Shown piece by piece: positions 17,371-26,574 of a stretch of DNA of 64,000 bases. This DNA comes from Eisenbergiella tayi. Its GTDB lineage: Bacteria; Bacillota; Clostridia; Lachnospirales; Lachnospiraceae. The first letter of the stretch is position 1, and each line of letters opens with the position of its first letter. The notes under the pieces are model-generated. The model saw only the letters and a list, made by a program, of their open reading frames with translations, was not told where the DNA came from and did no database searches. Where the stretch lies: positions 62,001 through 126,000 of the forward strand of contig NZ_MPDJ01000006.1 in assembly GCF_001881565.1 (NCBI RefSeq). Direction: 5' to 3'. A program made the position numbers and the translations under genes.

Positions 17371-18318
17371 ATGAAGGATACGGGGATTTCTGATTATAAG
17401 GAAAAAGCATCTCATGGGGATGTGCTGATGCCCATACAGCGGTATCGGTGTATCGTACCCTTTTCTTATCAGGATTTGTCCCTTCACTGGCATGATGAGG
17501 TGGAGTTCACATGGATTGAAGGGGGGAGCATTGATTATGGTATTAATTTTGAAAACTATCGGGTGAAAAAAGATGATCTCCTGCTTATATCCCCTCATAC
17601 GCTGCATTCGGCTCATGCGCTGAAGAAAGAGGAGATGATATCGGAGAGTCTGGTATTTCATCTTGATATGCTGGGGTATCAGACTCCGGATGCCTGTACT
17701 ATCAAATATATCAGTCCGCTTTTGAAAGGGAAGTACCGTTTTGTTCCTATAATCCGGGCCGGTTGTCCGGGGCATGGGGAACTGCTGCAGTGTTTCAGGG
17801 AAATGCTTACATGTGTGGAGGATAAGAATCATTCTCCTCGGCCGGAATGGGAAATGCCGGAGGGCGTAAGGCGCCGGGAGGGGAATGAGTTATATATGAA
17901 GGAACTCTTATTCCGTTTTTTCCGGCTTTTGTATCAATATGGATATGTGGTAAAAAATGAAGGCTCCGCCACGGATTCTGAGTTGGAACGTAAGCTGAAA
18001 ACGGTGTTGAGTTATATCCGGGAACATTATACGGAGACTATGAGCATTGAGGAACTGGCTGGTGTCTGCCATTTCAGCCAGGCTCATTTCATGAGTTTTT
18101 TTAAGAAATTTGCGGGGATGACCTGTGTGGAATATATTAATCATTATCGTCTTTCCCGCGTGGCGGCGGCCCTGGCGCAGTCTGATCAGCCGGTGATGGA
18201 GGCGGCTATGGAAAATGGTTTCCATAACATATCTTACTTTAACAAGCTGTTTCGTAAGGAATTCGGCGTGACGCCAAGGGAATACAGGACAGAAGCTGGT
18301 AAGCCTGCCAAACAGTGA
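17371..18318 (+). CDS. AraC family transcriptional regulator
   Basis: About 315 residues from ATG 17371, behind a GGGGGAGG stretch; a TTG at 17317 is in frame but lacks a clear site. The N-terminal cupin-like domain (about 25-130: SLHWHDEVEFTWIEGG, LISPHTLHSA) should bind a small ligand. The C-terminal AraC double helix-turn-helix (about 215-310) ends with NISYFNKLFRKEFGVTPREYR. Genes of this type usually regulate nearby sugar or transport genes, but the neighbour is a MATE exporter with its own leader, so the target is uncertain. Confidence 0.92.
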   Translation: MKDTGISDYKEKASHGDVLMPIQRYRCIVPFSYQDLSLHWHDEVEFTWIEGGSIDYGINFENYRVKKDDLLLISPHTLHSAHALKKEEMISESLVFHLDMLGYQTPDACTIKYISPLLKGKYRFVPIIRAGCPGHGELLQCFREMLTCVEDKNHSPRPEWEMPEGVRRREGNELYMKELLFRFFRLLYQYGYVVKNEGSATDSELERKLKTVLSYIREHYTETMSIEELAGVCHFSQAHFMSFFKKFAGMTCVEYINHYRLSRVAAALAQSDQPVMEAAMENGFHNISYFNKLFRKEFGVTPREYRTEAGKPAKQ

Positions 18319-18485
18319 AGCAGGATGCAGCTGGTAATTGGAGAGAGAATGGTAACGAAGCGCCGTGCAGGGATAGCTTTTGAGGTATGGAATTTAGTGA
18401 GATTGAAAGTATGGGTTGAAAATTGGGGTATGGCATAGAAAAATATACTTGCGTTTTTACACAGGGTATGATAGCCTATACTGGC

Positions 18486-18491
18486 TATAAT
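18486..18491 (+). promoter_or_regulatory. Possible -10 for the MATE exporter gene
   Basis: TATAAT at 18486-18491; a competing TATACT at 18477-18482 has TTTTTA 17 bases upstream. Either would start transcription before the hairpin at 18512-18563. Confidence 0.35.
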
Positions 18492-18511
18492 AATAAAGCG
18501 TCCGATACGAG

Positions 18512-18563
18512 ACTATAAATTTTTCTGTTTCTGAATCAAACAGTGAGATTTATAGTTTTTTTT
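18512..18563 (+). terminator. Terminator-like leader hairpin before the MATE gene
   Basis: ACTATAAAT (18512-18520) pairs with ATTTATAGT (18548-18556), with CTGTTT/AAACAG paired inside and a run of eight T after. The MATE start codon is only 22 bases downstream and its ribosome binding site follows the T-tract, so the hairpin can control that gene. It may alternatively end the AraC transcript. Confidence 0.7.
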
Positions 18564-18585
18564 GTGTAAAAGGAGATAGAAGAAT

Positions 18586-19917
18586 ATGAACCAGGATTTT
18601 ATGAGAACAAAACCTATTTTGCCGCTTGTGCTTTCTATGGCGCTGCCGATGATGCTGTCCATGCTTATTAATTCCCTCTATAATATTGTGGACAGCATGT
18701 TTGTTGCCAGGCTGGGAGAGCAGGCGCTTACTGCGGTTTCTCTTGTTTATCCGCTGCAGACACTCATCGTTTCCATCGGGGTGGGATTCGGAGTGGGAAT
18801 CAACGCGACGGTCGCTTTTTTTATGGGAGCGGGTGAAAAGGAAAAGGCTGACAGGGCGGCGTCCCAGGGGCTTTTTCTGAGTCTGGTTCATGGGATTCTT
18901 CTTTCTGTGGGTACGGTTATCTGTATTCCGTATTTTCTGCCCATGTTCACCGCAGACAATCTGATTCTTGCGTGGGGAAGGGAATATGCGGTCATCGTAC
19001 TGAGCTTTTCCGTAGTGGTAACGGTGCAGATCGCTTTTGAAAAGATATATCAGTCAACCGGAAATATGTTTGTTCCCATGGTCTGCATGGCGGCAGGAAG
19101 CATTACCAATATTGTACTGGATCCTGTGTTTATTTTCGGCCTGGGACCGGTTCCCAGACTGGAGGTCAAAGGAGCCGCAATCGCAACAGCTATCGGGCAG
19201 GTGGTTACGCTTCTGCTGTATCTGATTTGGTATTTTAAGAAAGATATGGGATTATCAATCAAAAGGACTTATATGAAACCTACTGCGGATATCTGCCGCA
19301 GGGTGTATATGGTGGGTGTGCCTTGTTCTATGACCATGGGGCTTCCGTCCCTGCTGATCACCATACTGAATGGTTTTGCAGCAGCGTTTTCCCCTATTTA
19401 TATTCTGATTCTGGGTGTGTATTTTAAGCTGCAGTCCTTTATTTATCTTCCTGCAAATGGTATCGTACAGGGAATGCGACCGATTCTCAGCTATAACTAC
19501 GGCGCAGATGAGAGAAAACGTATGAAACGGATTATTCAGATATGCGGCGCGATGATACTGGCGATTATGGCTGTGGGGATGCTGCTGTTCCTCGTATTTT
19601 CCGGCTCCATTATGAAAATGTTCACCGTGGATTCCGTTACTGTCAGAGAAGGGGCTTTGGCCCTGCGCATTATAAGCTTTGGCTTTGTGGTCTCCGGTGT
19701 GAGCGTGGTCTGTTCCGGCGCCCTGGAGGCGTTGGGGAAAGGCTTTGCCTCTTTCCTTATATCTTTGCTGCGATATCTTGCGCTGATTGTTCCTGCGGCA
19801 TATCTGGGGATAAGGATTGCCGGTGTCATCGGTATCTGGACGGCATTTCCTGCGGCGGAAGCCTTGACCGCTGTGGCCTCAGTGATTATATTTGTAATAT
19901 GCTATAAAAAGAAATAG
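18586..19917 (+). CDS. MATE family efflux transporter
   Basis: 443 residues with 12 predicted helices in two repeats. The first repeat begins RTKPILPLVLSMALPMMLSMLINSLYNIVDSMFVARLGEQALTA in segments typical of the NorM/DinF-like group in Clostridia. It should export cationic drugs or metabolites using Na+ or H+. AGGAG precedes the start. The 5' region holds a strong terminator-like hairpin, which could make expression depend on transcription read-through. The HEAT-GNAT gene starts 13 bases after its stop. Confidence 0.93.
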   Translation: MNQDFMRTKPILPLVLSMALPMMLSMLINSLYNIVDSMFVARLGEQALTAVSLVYPLQTLIVSIGVGFGVGINATVAFFMGAGEKEKADRAASQGLFLSLVHGILLSVGTVICIPYFLPMFTADNLILAWGREYAVIVLSFSVVVTVQIAFEKIYQSTGNMFVPMVCMAAGSITNIVLDPVFIFGLGPVPRLEVKGAAIATAIGQVVTLLLYLIWYFKKDMGLSIKRTYMKPTADICRRVYMVGVPCSMTMGLPSLLITILNGFAAAFSPIYILILGVYFKLQSFIYLPANGIVQGMRPILSYNYGADERKRMKRIIQICGAMILAIMAVGMLLFLVFSGSIMKMFTVDSVTVREGALALRIISFGFVVSGVSVVCSGALEALGKGFASFLISLLRYLALIVPAAYLGIRIAGVIGIWTAFPAAEALTAVASVIIFVICYKKK

Positions 19918-19930
19918 AGGGAGGAGCGGA

Positions 19931-21145
19931 GTGAAAAGTACACAAACCGAATTGAGAAGCCGGGGAAAGGCTTCCAAAGAAGAAATTGCAGCCTGTGCGG
20001 GCCTGTCGGCAGAAGAACTGGCAAAGGAACTGCACAATCCCGATCCCTGCCGGAGAACGGCGGCAGCATACTGTCTGCATCCGGAAACCGAAGGCGCGGC
20101 AGAACTGCTTCTGGAACAGTTGTGCCGGGAAACGTGTCTTTATACAAGAATCGCTGTCTGTGAAAGCCTGGAAAAGGGCGGCAGGGGTACGGCTGAAAAG
20201 ATGATTCCCTATCTGGGCAGAGTGGGGAAAAATCAGCACAGAAGCCTGCCGGATAAGGTATCCGCCAAAAAATCCTATCCTCTGCCGAGAGATCTGATAG
20301 CCCGGACGTTGGCAGGAATGGATCTTGCTGTTTTCCCTCTGCTCCTTGATGTCCTGGATACCGGGGATAGATGGAAAATTTCGGAGGCTCTGGATGCGGT
20401 TGGTTTTATGGCCTTTTATCATCCATCCCTGGTTTCTGAAAAAAACGCTGACAGGGTTATCCGTCTCCTGAAAAAGGAAAGCGATGAGATTATCCAATGG
20501 AAAGCATTGCTCTGTCTTTCTGCTTTTCCTGTCCCGGAAGGAATCCGGGTGTTGAAAGAATATGCCGGAAGAACGGATTTGCTGGGAGCCGAGGCGGCCC
20601 GGTCACTGAAGCTGATAGACGGGAGAGCAAAAAAAGAAAAGCAGGAAGAGAAATCTGTTCCGCCTGTCTCCGGCTGGCATATTGTTCCTATGACAGAGGA
20701 GTATGCTGCAGAGTATCTTGGCTGGAATTATTCCTCTCCTTATGACTTCTATAACATACCGGAAGAAAACAGGCAGGAGTGTATGGAGGAAATCAAAGGA
20801 GCCATTGATAACTGGTTTGCTGTTGTCGATGACAGCGGGATGCTGAAAGGCTTCTATGAATTCAGTTTTCACGAGGAACAGGGAGAGAAAGTGATGGAAA
20901 TCGGTCTGGGTATGCGGCCGGAGGAGACAGGAAAAGGTATGGGACTTAAGTTTGTGAATGCCGGGATATCCTATGCACGCAGCTTTTATCATTATGAGAG
21001 AGGAACTGTGGTACTGCTGGCAGCTGATTTTAACCGGAGAGCGATAAAGACTTATGAACGTGCGGGATTTGTACGATATGGAGAACGGCGGACGGTTTCG
21101 TATGGGAGGCCGGTTACCTTTGTGTGTATGAAGCAGGTACGGTAG
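19931..21145 (+). CDS. HEAT-repeat / GNAT acetyltransferase fusion protein
   Basis: 404 residues, GTG start with GGAGGAG upstream. About residues 25-225 are repeated helical pairs (e.g. CRRTAAAYCLHPETEGAAELLLEQL) resembling HEAT or PBS-lyase repeats. About 232-402 are a GNAT N-acetyltransferase, with the acetyl-CoA loop in RPEETGKGMGLKFV and a conserved YERAGFVRYG at the end. The repeats may recruit the substrate. It follows the MATE gene by 13 bases and may be co-transcribed; acetylation of a drug together with its export is possible but unproven. I do not recognise this exact architecture as named. Confidence 0.75.
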   Translation: MKSTQTELRSRGKASKEEIAACAGLSAEELAKELHNPDPCRRTAAAYCLHPETEGAAELLLEQLCRETCLYTRIAVCESLEKGGRGTAEKMIPYLGRVGKNQHRSLPDKVSAKKSYPLPRDLIARTLAGMDLAVFPLLLDVLDTGDRWKISEALDAVGFMAFYHPSLVSEKNADRVIRLLKKESDEIIQWKALLCLSAFPVPEGIRVLKEYAGRTDLLGAEAARSLKLIDGRAKKEKQEEKSVPPVSGWHIVPMTEEYAAEYLGWNYSSPYDFYNIPEENRQECMEEIKGAIDNWFAVVDDSGMLKGFYEFSFHEEQGEKVMEIGLGMRPEETGKGMGLKFVNAGISYARSFYHYERGTVVLLAADFNRRAIKTYERAGFVRYGERRTVSYGRPVTFVCMKQVR

Positions 21146-21173
21146 GATTTATTTAATAAGTGTGATACAGAAT

Positions 21174-21217
21174 AACCCTCAAGGGAGCATAAAATTATGT
21201 TCTCTTGAGGGTTTTTT
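21174..21217 (+). terminator. Terminator after the HEAT-GNAT gene
   Basis: AACCCTCAAG (21174-21183) pairs with CTTGAGGGTT (21204-21213), with further inner pairing and a run of T. The next 170 bases are very A/T-rich without a gene. Confidence 0.85.
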
Positions 21218-21388
21218 GTTTATGAAAAAATAGAAGAGAACCGATAATTATAAAGAATGATTATATGCTGGATCAAAGAAATGAGTGATTGATGACAAAA
21301 AATATAGCAGATAAATATAAAATGTGCTTGTAAAAAGATGATAATATTAGATATAATAACGAATTATTAAAATAAAAAGAAATATTTG

Positions 21389-21441
21389 TTTACACAAAAC
21401 GTTTAATGTGTTATATATAAATTATAATTTATAAATTATAA
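21389..21441 (+). promoter_or_regulatory. Promoter and palindromes heading the 21-41 kb locus
   Basis: TTTACA-N17-TATATA (21389-21417). The spacer contains the palindrome AAACGTTT (21397-21404), a LacI-like half-site pair where a repressor would block RNA polymerase. A perfect 20-bp A/T palindrome lies at 21422-21441 in the leader. The downstream start has AAGGAGG. Confidence 0.55.
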
Positions 21442-21464
21442 AATATAAACAAGGAGGTGAAAGA

Positions 21465-21908
21465 GTGAAAGCGTTTATGGGCAGTGGAGTCGGAAGAACG
21501 GTGATACTTGAACTGGACAGAGGTGATGATATTGTCGAAAGTGTAGAGAAGACTTTGGAAAAAGAAGGAATTAAAAATGCTTATATTGCGAGCGCAGTAG
21601 GAAGTATCCAGCATCTGGAGTATCACAGGCCTCTGACTATGGATGAAGCTACAGAGGATGAATTCCTTTCTTTGGATGGACCTTTTGAAACAGGAGGGGT
21701 TACCGGTACGGTAATTGATGGAGTAGCACATCTGCATTTTAGCGGAGGCGGAGTACAGGGGATTCATGTGGGGCATTTGGAAAAGGGAACCAGGGTTTTA
21801 TATCTGATGGAACTGGTTGTGATTGAATTGGAAGGTTTTGCGCTGAAAAGGGTATTGACACCTGAAAATGTGAAAAAGCTGTTTCCTGTCAGTGAGGAAC
21901 CGTCCTGA
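21465..21908 (+). CDS. PPC domain (DUF296) protein
   Basis: 147 residues, GTG start with AAGGAGGTG upstream. The whole protein is one PPC domain: GRTVILELDRGDDIVESV at the start, AYIASAVGSI in the middle and the conserved VAHLHFSGGGVQGIHVGHL with metal-type histidines. In plants the domain accompanies AT-hooks; bacterial stand-alone members have no agreed function. It is the first gene of the glycan locus and only 59 bases precede the GH2 gene, so an enzymatic or regulatory role in glycan use is more likely than nucleoid binding. That is inference from context. Confidence 0.8.
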   Translation: MKAFMGSGVGRTVILELDRGDDIVESVEKTLEKEGIKNAYIASAVGSIQHLEYHRPLTMDEATEDEFLSLDGPFETGGVTGTVIDGVAHLHFSGGGVQGIHVGHLEKGTRVLYLMELVVIELEGFALKRVLTPENVKKLFPVSEEPS

Positions 21909-21928
21909 ATCTGTAACTGACAAAGTTT

Positions 21929-21943
21929 TGGGAAACGGTTCCT
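21929..21943. promoter_or_regulatory. cre-like site before the first GH2 gene
   Basis: TGGGAAACGGTTCCT matches 14 of 15 positions of the CcpA catabolite-responsive consensus as I remember it. Its place just upstream of the GH2 genes fits glucose repression. Confidence 0.45.
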
Positions 21944-21967
21944 AAGTAACGAACGGAGGGAAAGTTG

Positions 21968-24211
21968 GTGTTTCGAGGAGTATATAACAGAAAATTTGAA
22001 GATTTAAATGGTATATGGAAATATCGCCTGGATCAAAATGATATGGGATACAGACAGAGTTGGTATCTGGAGAAGGAAGCATCAGCTCCGGGCTGGAAAG
22101 AAATTAAAGTACCGCATAACTGGTATCTGGAAGAAGAGATTGGGGATTATTTCGGAACAATCTGGTACACAAGAACGTTTACGGTTCCTGAATATATGCA
22201 AAACGACAGGCTTTTTCTGTACTTTGAAGGCGTGGATTATATTACGGATGTATGGGTAAATGGAGAATATCTGGGACAGAATGAAGGGATTTTCAATTCC
22301 TTTGAATTTGAAATCACTCATTTAGTGGATATAAATAAAGAAAATACCATTATTGTCCGTGACAGTGCCCCAAAGGATTTGACGGAATATGTGGAAGCAG
22401 ATCATGATGAGACGCCGATGTCAGAAAAATATAAATTCCACCAGTCGATAGGAATTACCCAGATTAAAGGTCACATGATTGAAGCAATGCATAGGCCCGG
22501 AAGCATGACTTCTTTCAGACAGGATGGAAATTCCGGAGGAATTTGGGGAGATGTCAAGCTGATTGGCAGACCGGCTGTACATATTCAATATGTTAAGAGC
22601 TTTACGAAGATAGGCTATAAAAAGGACTGGCTCGGAGATAAGCAGGATAAACCGGATGGAACCGGCCTGGCAGCCTTTGATGTTTTTATTAATAACGGAA
22701 CAGGAAGAGCTGTCCGTACGGAAATAAAACTGTCAGTAACCGCCTATAACTTTGAGGATGATACTGTCAGCAATATCAGCCGTGAGGTAGTTCTTCAGCC
22801 TGGTGATAATGTATACAAGATTACTGTTACCATACCGCAGGTCAAACTGTGGTGGACATGGGATCACGGTTTCCCCCATCTCTATACGGCAGCTTTTTCC
22901 GCAGACGGGGATCAGATAGAAATGAATTTCGGTGTGAAGGAAATTACTACAGACGAAGCCGGGCAGTGGTATTTAAACGGGAGGCATATTTTCCTTCGCG
23001 GTATGCGGTATATTTCCAGCCTTTGGATGAGTGAAGCCAATGAGACTATGTGGGAAGCTGATTTCCGGAAAATGCTGGACATGGATATCAATGCAATCCG
23101 TATAGGCAGCCATGTGGAACGTGATGGTTTATATACTATGTGCGATGAAATGGGACTTTTAATGTGGCAGGTGTTTCCTCTTCATTATTGTATCAGTGAT
23201 TCGGATGATGTTATCAACAGAGCTTCCGATATGATCCGGGATATGGGTATGATGCTGACCAACCATGCCTGTATGGGAATGTGGTCTGTTTATAAAGAAC
23301 CGGAAATTTATCAGCTGCCGGACAAGCCGAATGTTTATTTTAAGCTTTGTGAGATTTTAAAGGAAACACTGGGATCTGTAGATCCGATACGCTGGATACA
23401 TAAAGGGGATTACCGGGAAGGTGTCCAGAATATCATGATCGGTTCCTGCCAGGATGGGGATATGGATGTACATAAGGCGTTAATCCAGCCTAATATTGTG
23501 GAATTCGGGGCTGATTCGGTGCCATGTCTGAAGTCTTTGCAAAAATTTATTCCGGAGGATAAGCTATGGCCGCCTCATTGGGATACATGGCAGTATTGGG
23601 GATTGTTCTATTACAATCAGTTCCGCAGGGCGAAAGTGGAGATGGGTAATTCCCTAGAAGAATTTATCCATAATACCCAGGAATATGAAGCGCTGGTGGT
23701 GAAAGAACAAATTGAATTCCTCCGTCAGAGAAAATATCAGCCGGTTGCCTCCATGTTTTTATATTATTGGAGTGATGCCTGTCCTATTATGGGATCCGGG
23801 CTTCTGGACTACTACAGGGAACCTTATGAGGTATACGATGCCATGAAGGCGGTATATACACAGGTGCTTATCAGTCTGGAATGGGAAGCGGAACCCCATA
23901 TACTCGGGAGACAGAAAAAGTATGCAAGAGGCAGTAAATTTACCGGAAAAGTATGGGTGAATAACGACCATTTCCATGATATTGAAAAGGCACAGATCCA
24001 TTGGGAAATCCATAGAGAGGGACAGAAATGTATTGTTGCGGAAAAAACATTTTATTCCGATTTGGAACAGGACAGTGCAACGGTAAAGGATACCATATCA
24101 TGGATTATACCGGAGGATTATGTGGGTAACTATGTGGTAGATATGTTTGTCAAAGATGAAGACGGCAGAATCCTCTCAACCAATTATTGTGTGTTGAAAG
24201 CATGCATCTGA
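21968..24211 (+). CDS. Glycoside hydrolase family 2 enzyme (first paralogue)
   Basis: About 747 residues from GTG 21968 (a TTG one codon earlier is possible). The GH2 sugar-binding jelly roll (about 1-190), immunoglobulin-like domain (about 200-325) and TIM barrel (about 326-620) are in order. The likely acid/base is Glu444 in WSVYKEPE and the nucleophile Glu512 in IVEFGADS. The usual Asn before the acid/base is Lys here. No signal peptide, so it acts on imported oligosaccharides, perhaps xylan side chains given the GH10 enzyme downstream. Substrate (galactoside, glucuronide or other) cannot be fixed. Confidence 0.88.
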   Translation: MFRGVYNRKFEDLNGIWKYRLDQNDMGYRQSWYLEKEASAPGWKEIKVPHNWYLEEEIGDYFGTIWYTRTFTVPEYMQNDRLFLYFEGVDYITDVWVNGEYLGQNEGIFNSFEFEITHLVDINKENTIIVRDSAPKDLTEYVEADHDETPMSEKYKFHQSIGITQIKGHMIEAMHRPGSMTSFRQDGNSGGIWGDVKLIGRPAVHIQYVKSFTKIGYKKDWLGDKQDKPDGTGLAAFDVFINNGTGRAVRTEIKLSVTAYNFEDDTVSNISREVVLQPGDNVYKITVTIPQVKLWWTWDHGFPHLYTAAFSADGDQIEMNFGVKEITTDEAGQWYLNGRHIFLRGMRYISSLWMSEANETMWEADFRKMLDMDINAIRIGSHVERDGLYTMCDEMGLLMWQVFPLHYCISDSDDVINRASDMIRDMGMMLTNHACMGMWSVYKEPEIYQLPDKPNVYFKLCEILKETLGSVDPIRWIHKGDYREGVQNIMIGSCQDGDMDVHKALIQPNIVEFGADSVPCLKSLQKFIPEDKLWPPHWDTWQYWGLFYYNQFRRAKVEMGNSLEEFIHNTQEYEALVVKEQIEFLRQRKYQPVASMFLYYWSDACPIMGSGLLDYYREPYEVYDAMKAVYTQVLISLEWEAEPHILGRQKKYARGSKFTGKVWVNNDHFHDIEKAQIHWEIHREGQKCIVAEKTFYSDLEQDSATVKDTISWIIPEDYVGNYVVDMFVKDEDGRILSTNYCVLKACI

Positions 24212-24245
24212 AGCTGCATGCGAAACAGGGAAAGGGGAGAAAACG

Positions 24246-26503
24246 ATGATAATGATTCATGAGGGCAGAAAAGCCATTGATTTGAGCGGAACATGGAAGT
24301 ACCGCTATGAAACAGAAAAGACGGACGGAATTTCCACAGAGGATTTTTATGCCGGAGAGAGAAATGCGGAGGATGGCTGGAAAGAGATTACTGTTCCGAA
24401 TAACTGGTATCTGACGGAAATAGGAGATTACTTTGGAACCATATGGTTTCAATGTGAATTTGAAACGCCGGAATTTACGAAAGAAGAGCATGTCTGGCTG
24501 CGGTTTGGCGCCGTGGACTATACGGCGGATGTCTGGCTGAACGATATCTATCTGGGCTGCCATGAGGGGATATTTAACCCGTTTGAATTTGATATTACAA
24601 ATTTCCTGAAAAAGGAAGGCAGCAACAGGCTTTTTGTACGGGACAGTGCGCCAAGAGACGAAACAGAATATATAAACAGCGGACTGGATAAAAACACACC
24701 GCTGTCCGAGCCGTATCAAAGGCATCAGGCTAAAGCGATTACCCAGGTAAAGGGACATATGATCGATGCCATGCACCGTCCCGGCGCGATGACGTCCTTC
24801 AGGCAGGATGGAAACTCCGCCGGAATATGGGATAAAGCAGAACTTATCATAAGACCGGAAAAATTTATTGAGTATTGTAAAATATCCACACGTCTGGTTC
24901 AGAAAAAGGACTGGCTGGGAGACGGTCAGGATAAGGATACCGGATCGGCTATGGTGAGCCTGGATATAACGCTGAATAACTGAATAATATGACATCCGCA
25001 ACGGTAACCGGAAGTCTGCGAGGGGATATCATACCTGATAATTTTGAAGGCGGCGTGGCTGCCCGAAGCAGCAGAAATGTGGTAATTCCTCCGGGCCGCA
25101 GTACGGTAAAAATGGTGATTACAGTAGAGGAAGCGAAGCTTTGGTGGACCTGGGATCATGGATATCCCCACCTTTATAATCTGGTGCTGGGATGGCAGGA
25201 GGATACTGTAAAGATCCGTTTTGGAATAAAAGAAATCGTACAGGATGATACCGGACAATGGTACTTGAACAATAAGCGGATATTTTTAAGGGGAATGCGT
25301 TATATTTCCAGCCTGTGGATGAGCGAAGCCGGAGAAGAAATGTGGAAACCGGATTTTGAAAAGATGATCCGGATGAATATCAATTCCATACGTATCGGCA
25401 GCCATATGGAAAAGGATGGGCTTTATTCCCTGTGTGACGAACTCGGGCTTTTGATGTGGCAGGTATTTCCGCTGCATTATTGTGTCAGCGATGACGATGA
25501 TATGATTTCCAGGGCTTCCGATATGATACGTGATATGGGGATGATGCTTACCAATCATGCCTGTATGGGAATGTGGTCGGTATATAAAGAGCCGGAGATT
25601 TATCAGCTCCCGGATAAGCCGAACAATTATTTCCGATTATGCCAGGTCCTGAAGGAAACCTTAAAGACAGTAGATCCGGTCAGGTGGGTGCATCTGGGTG
25701 ACTACAGAGAAGGAGTCATGAATATTATGATTGGCTGCTGCTCAGACGGAGATACGGATGTGGATGATCTGATAATCCCGCCCAATATTGTGGAATTCGG
25801 ATCGCAGTCAATCCCATGCCTGGAAACACTCAGGACATTTATTCCGGAGGATAAGCTCTGGCCGCCCCACTGGGATACATGGGAATACTGGGGACTGTTT
25901 TATTCCAACACCTTCGAATTTGCAAAAGTCGAACTGGGAAATTCGCTGGAAGAATTTATTGAAAATACGCAGGAATATGAAGCGGTTTCGGTGAAAGAAC
26001 AGATCGAATTCCTGCGCATGAAAAAGTATGATCCGGTATCCAGCATGTATCTTTATTACTGGTCGGATGCCTGTCCCATGATTGGCTCCGGACTTCTGGA
26101 CTATTACAGAAGGCCTTACAAAGTATATGACTATATGCAGAAGGTTTACACACCGGTGCTGGTATGTGCACAGCCGTGTATCCATCCTTATAAGCTGGGG
26201 AGGGAAAAGATATTCCATGTGGGAATGTCATATACGGCAAGAGTGTGGGCGATTAACGATAATTACGAAAGTATTCCTGATGTACTGCTGCAATGGAAGG
26301 TGACGGACTGTGAGACGGATGAAATATTATGCAGAAACAGTTTCAGGCTGGAGCTGCTTGCGGACAGTGCGGAAATACCGGATCATATCGTACTTCCTTT
26401 AGGTGAGGAATTATCCGGCCATCGATGCCGGGTGGATATGAAGATAAGCAGCGGAAATGAAGTTCTGTCGGAAAATGATTCCTATTTCCGGGTAGAACCA
26501 TAA
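24246..26503 (+). pseudogene. GH2 enzyme, second paralogue, broken by an 8-bp tandem duplication
   Basis: Two open frames (24246-24983 and 24989-26503) together match the preceding GH2 protein end to end. The break is at CTGAATAA, present twice in tandem at 24972-24987; removing one copy restores a single frame of 749 codons, the length of the paralogue. Both catalytic motifs (WSVYKEPE and IVEFGSQS) lie in the second part, which lacks the N-terminal sugar-binding domain. The damage is recent, since both halves are otherwise intact. It may be a true null, a phase-variable state or an assembly error. Confidence 0.88.
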
Positions 26504-26574
26504 AGCGGAATACCGATCAGCTTCTGGCAGGCAGAAGTGATCTCTATTTAAATGAAATCCAAGGAGGAGAGAAA

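Noticed and set aside
17038..17832. 264-codon open frame on the minus strand across the first palindrome
   Set aside because: It runs through the palindrome and antisense to the AraC-type gene, has biased Pro/Arg composition from GC-rich repeats and no ribosome binding site.
24246..26503. Programmed ribosomal frameshift in the second GH2 gene
   Set aside because: There is no slippery heptamer at the junction; an exact 8-bp tandem duplication explains the break.
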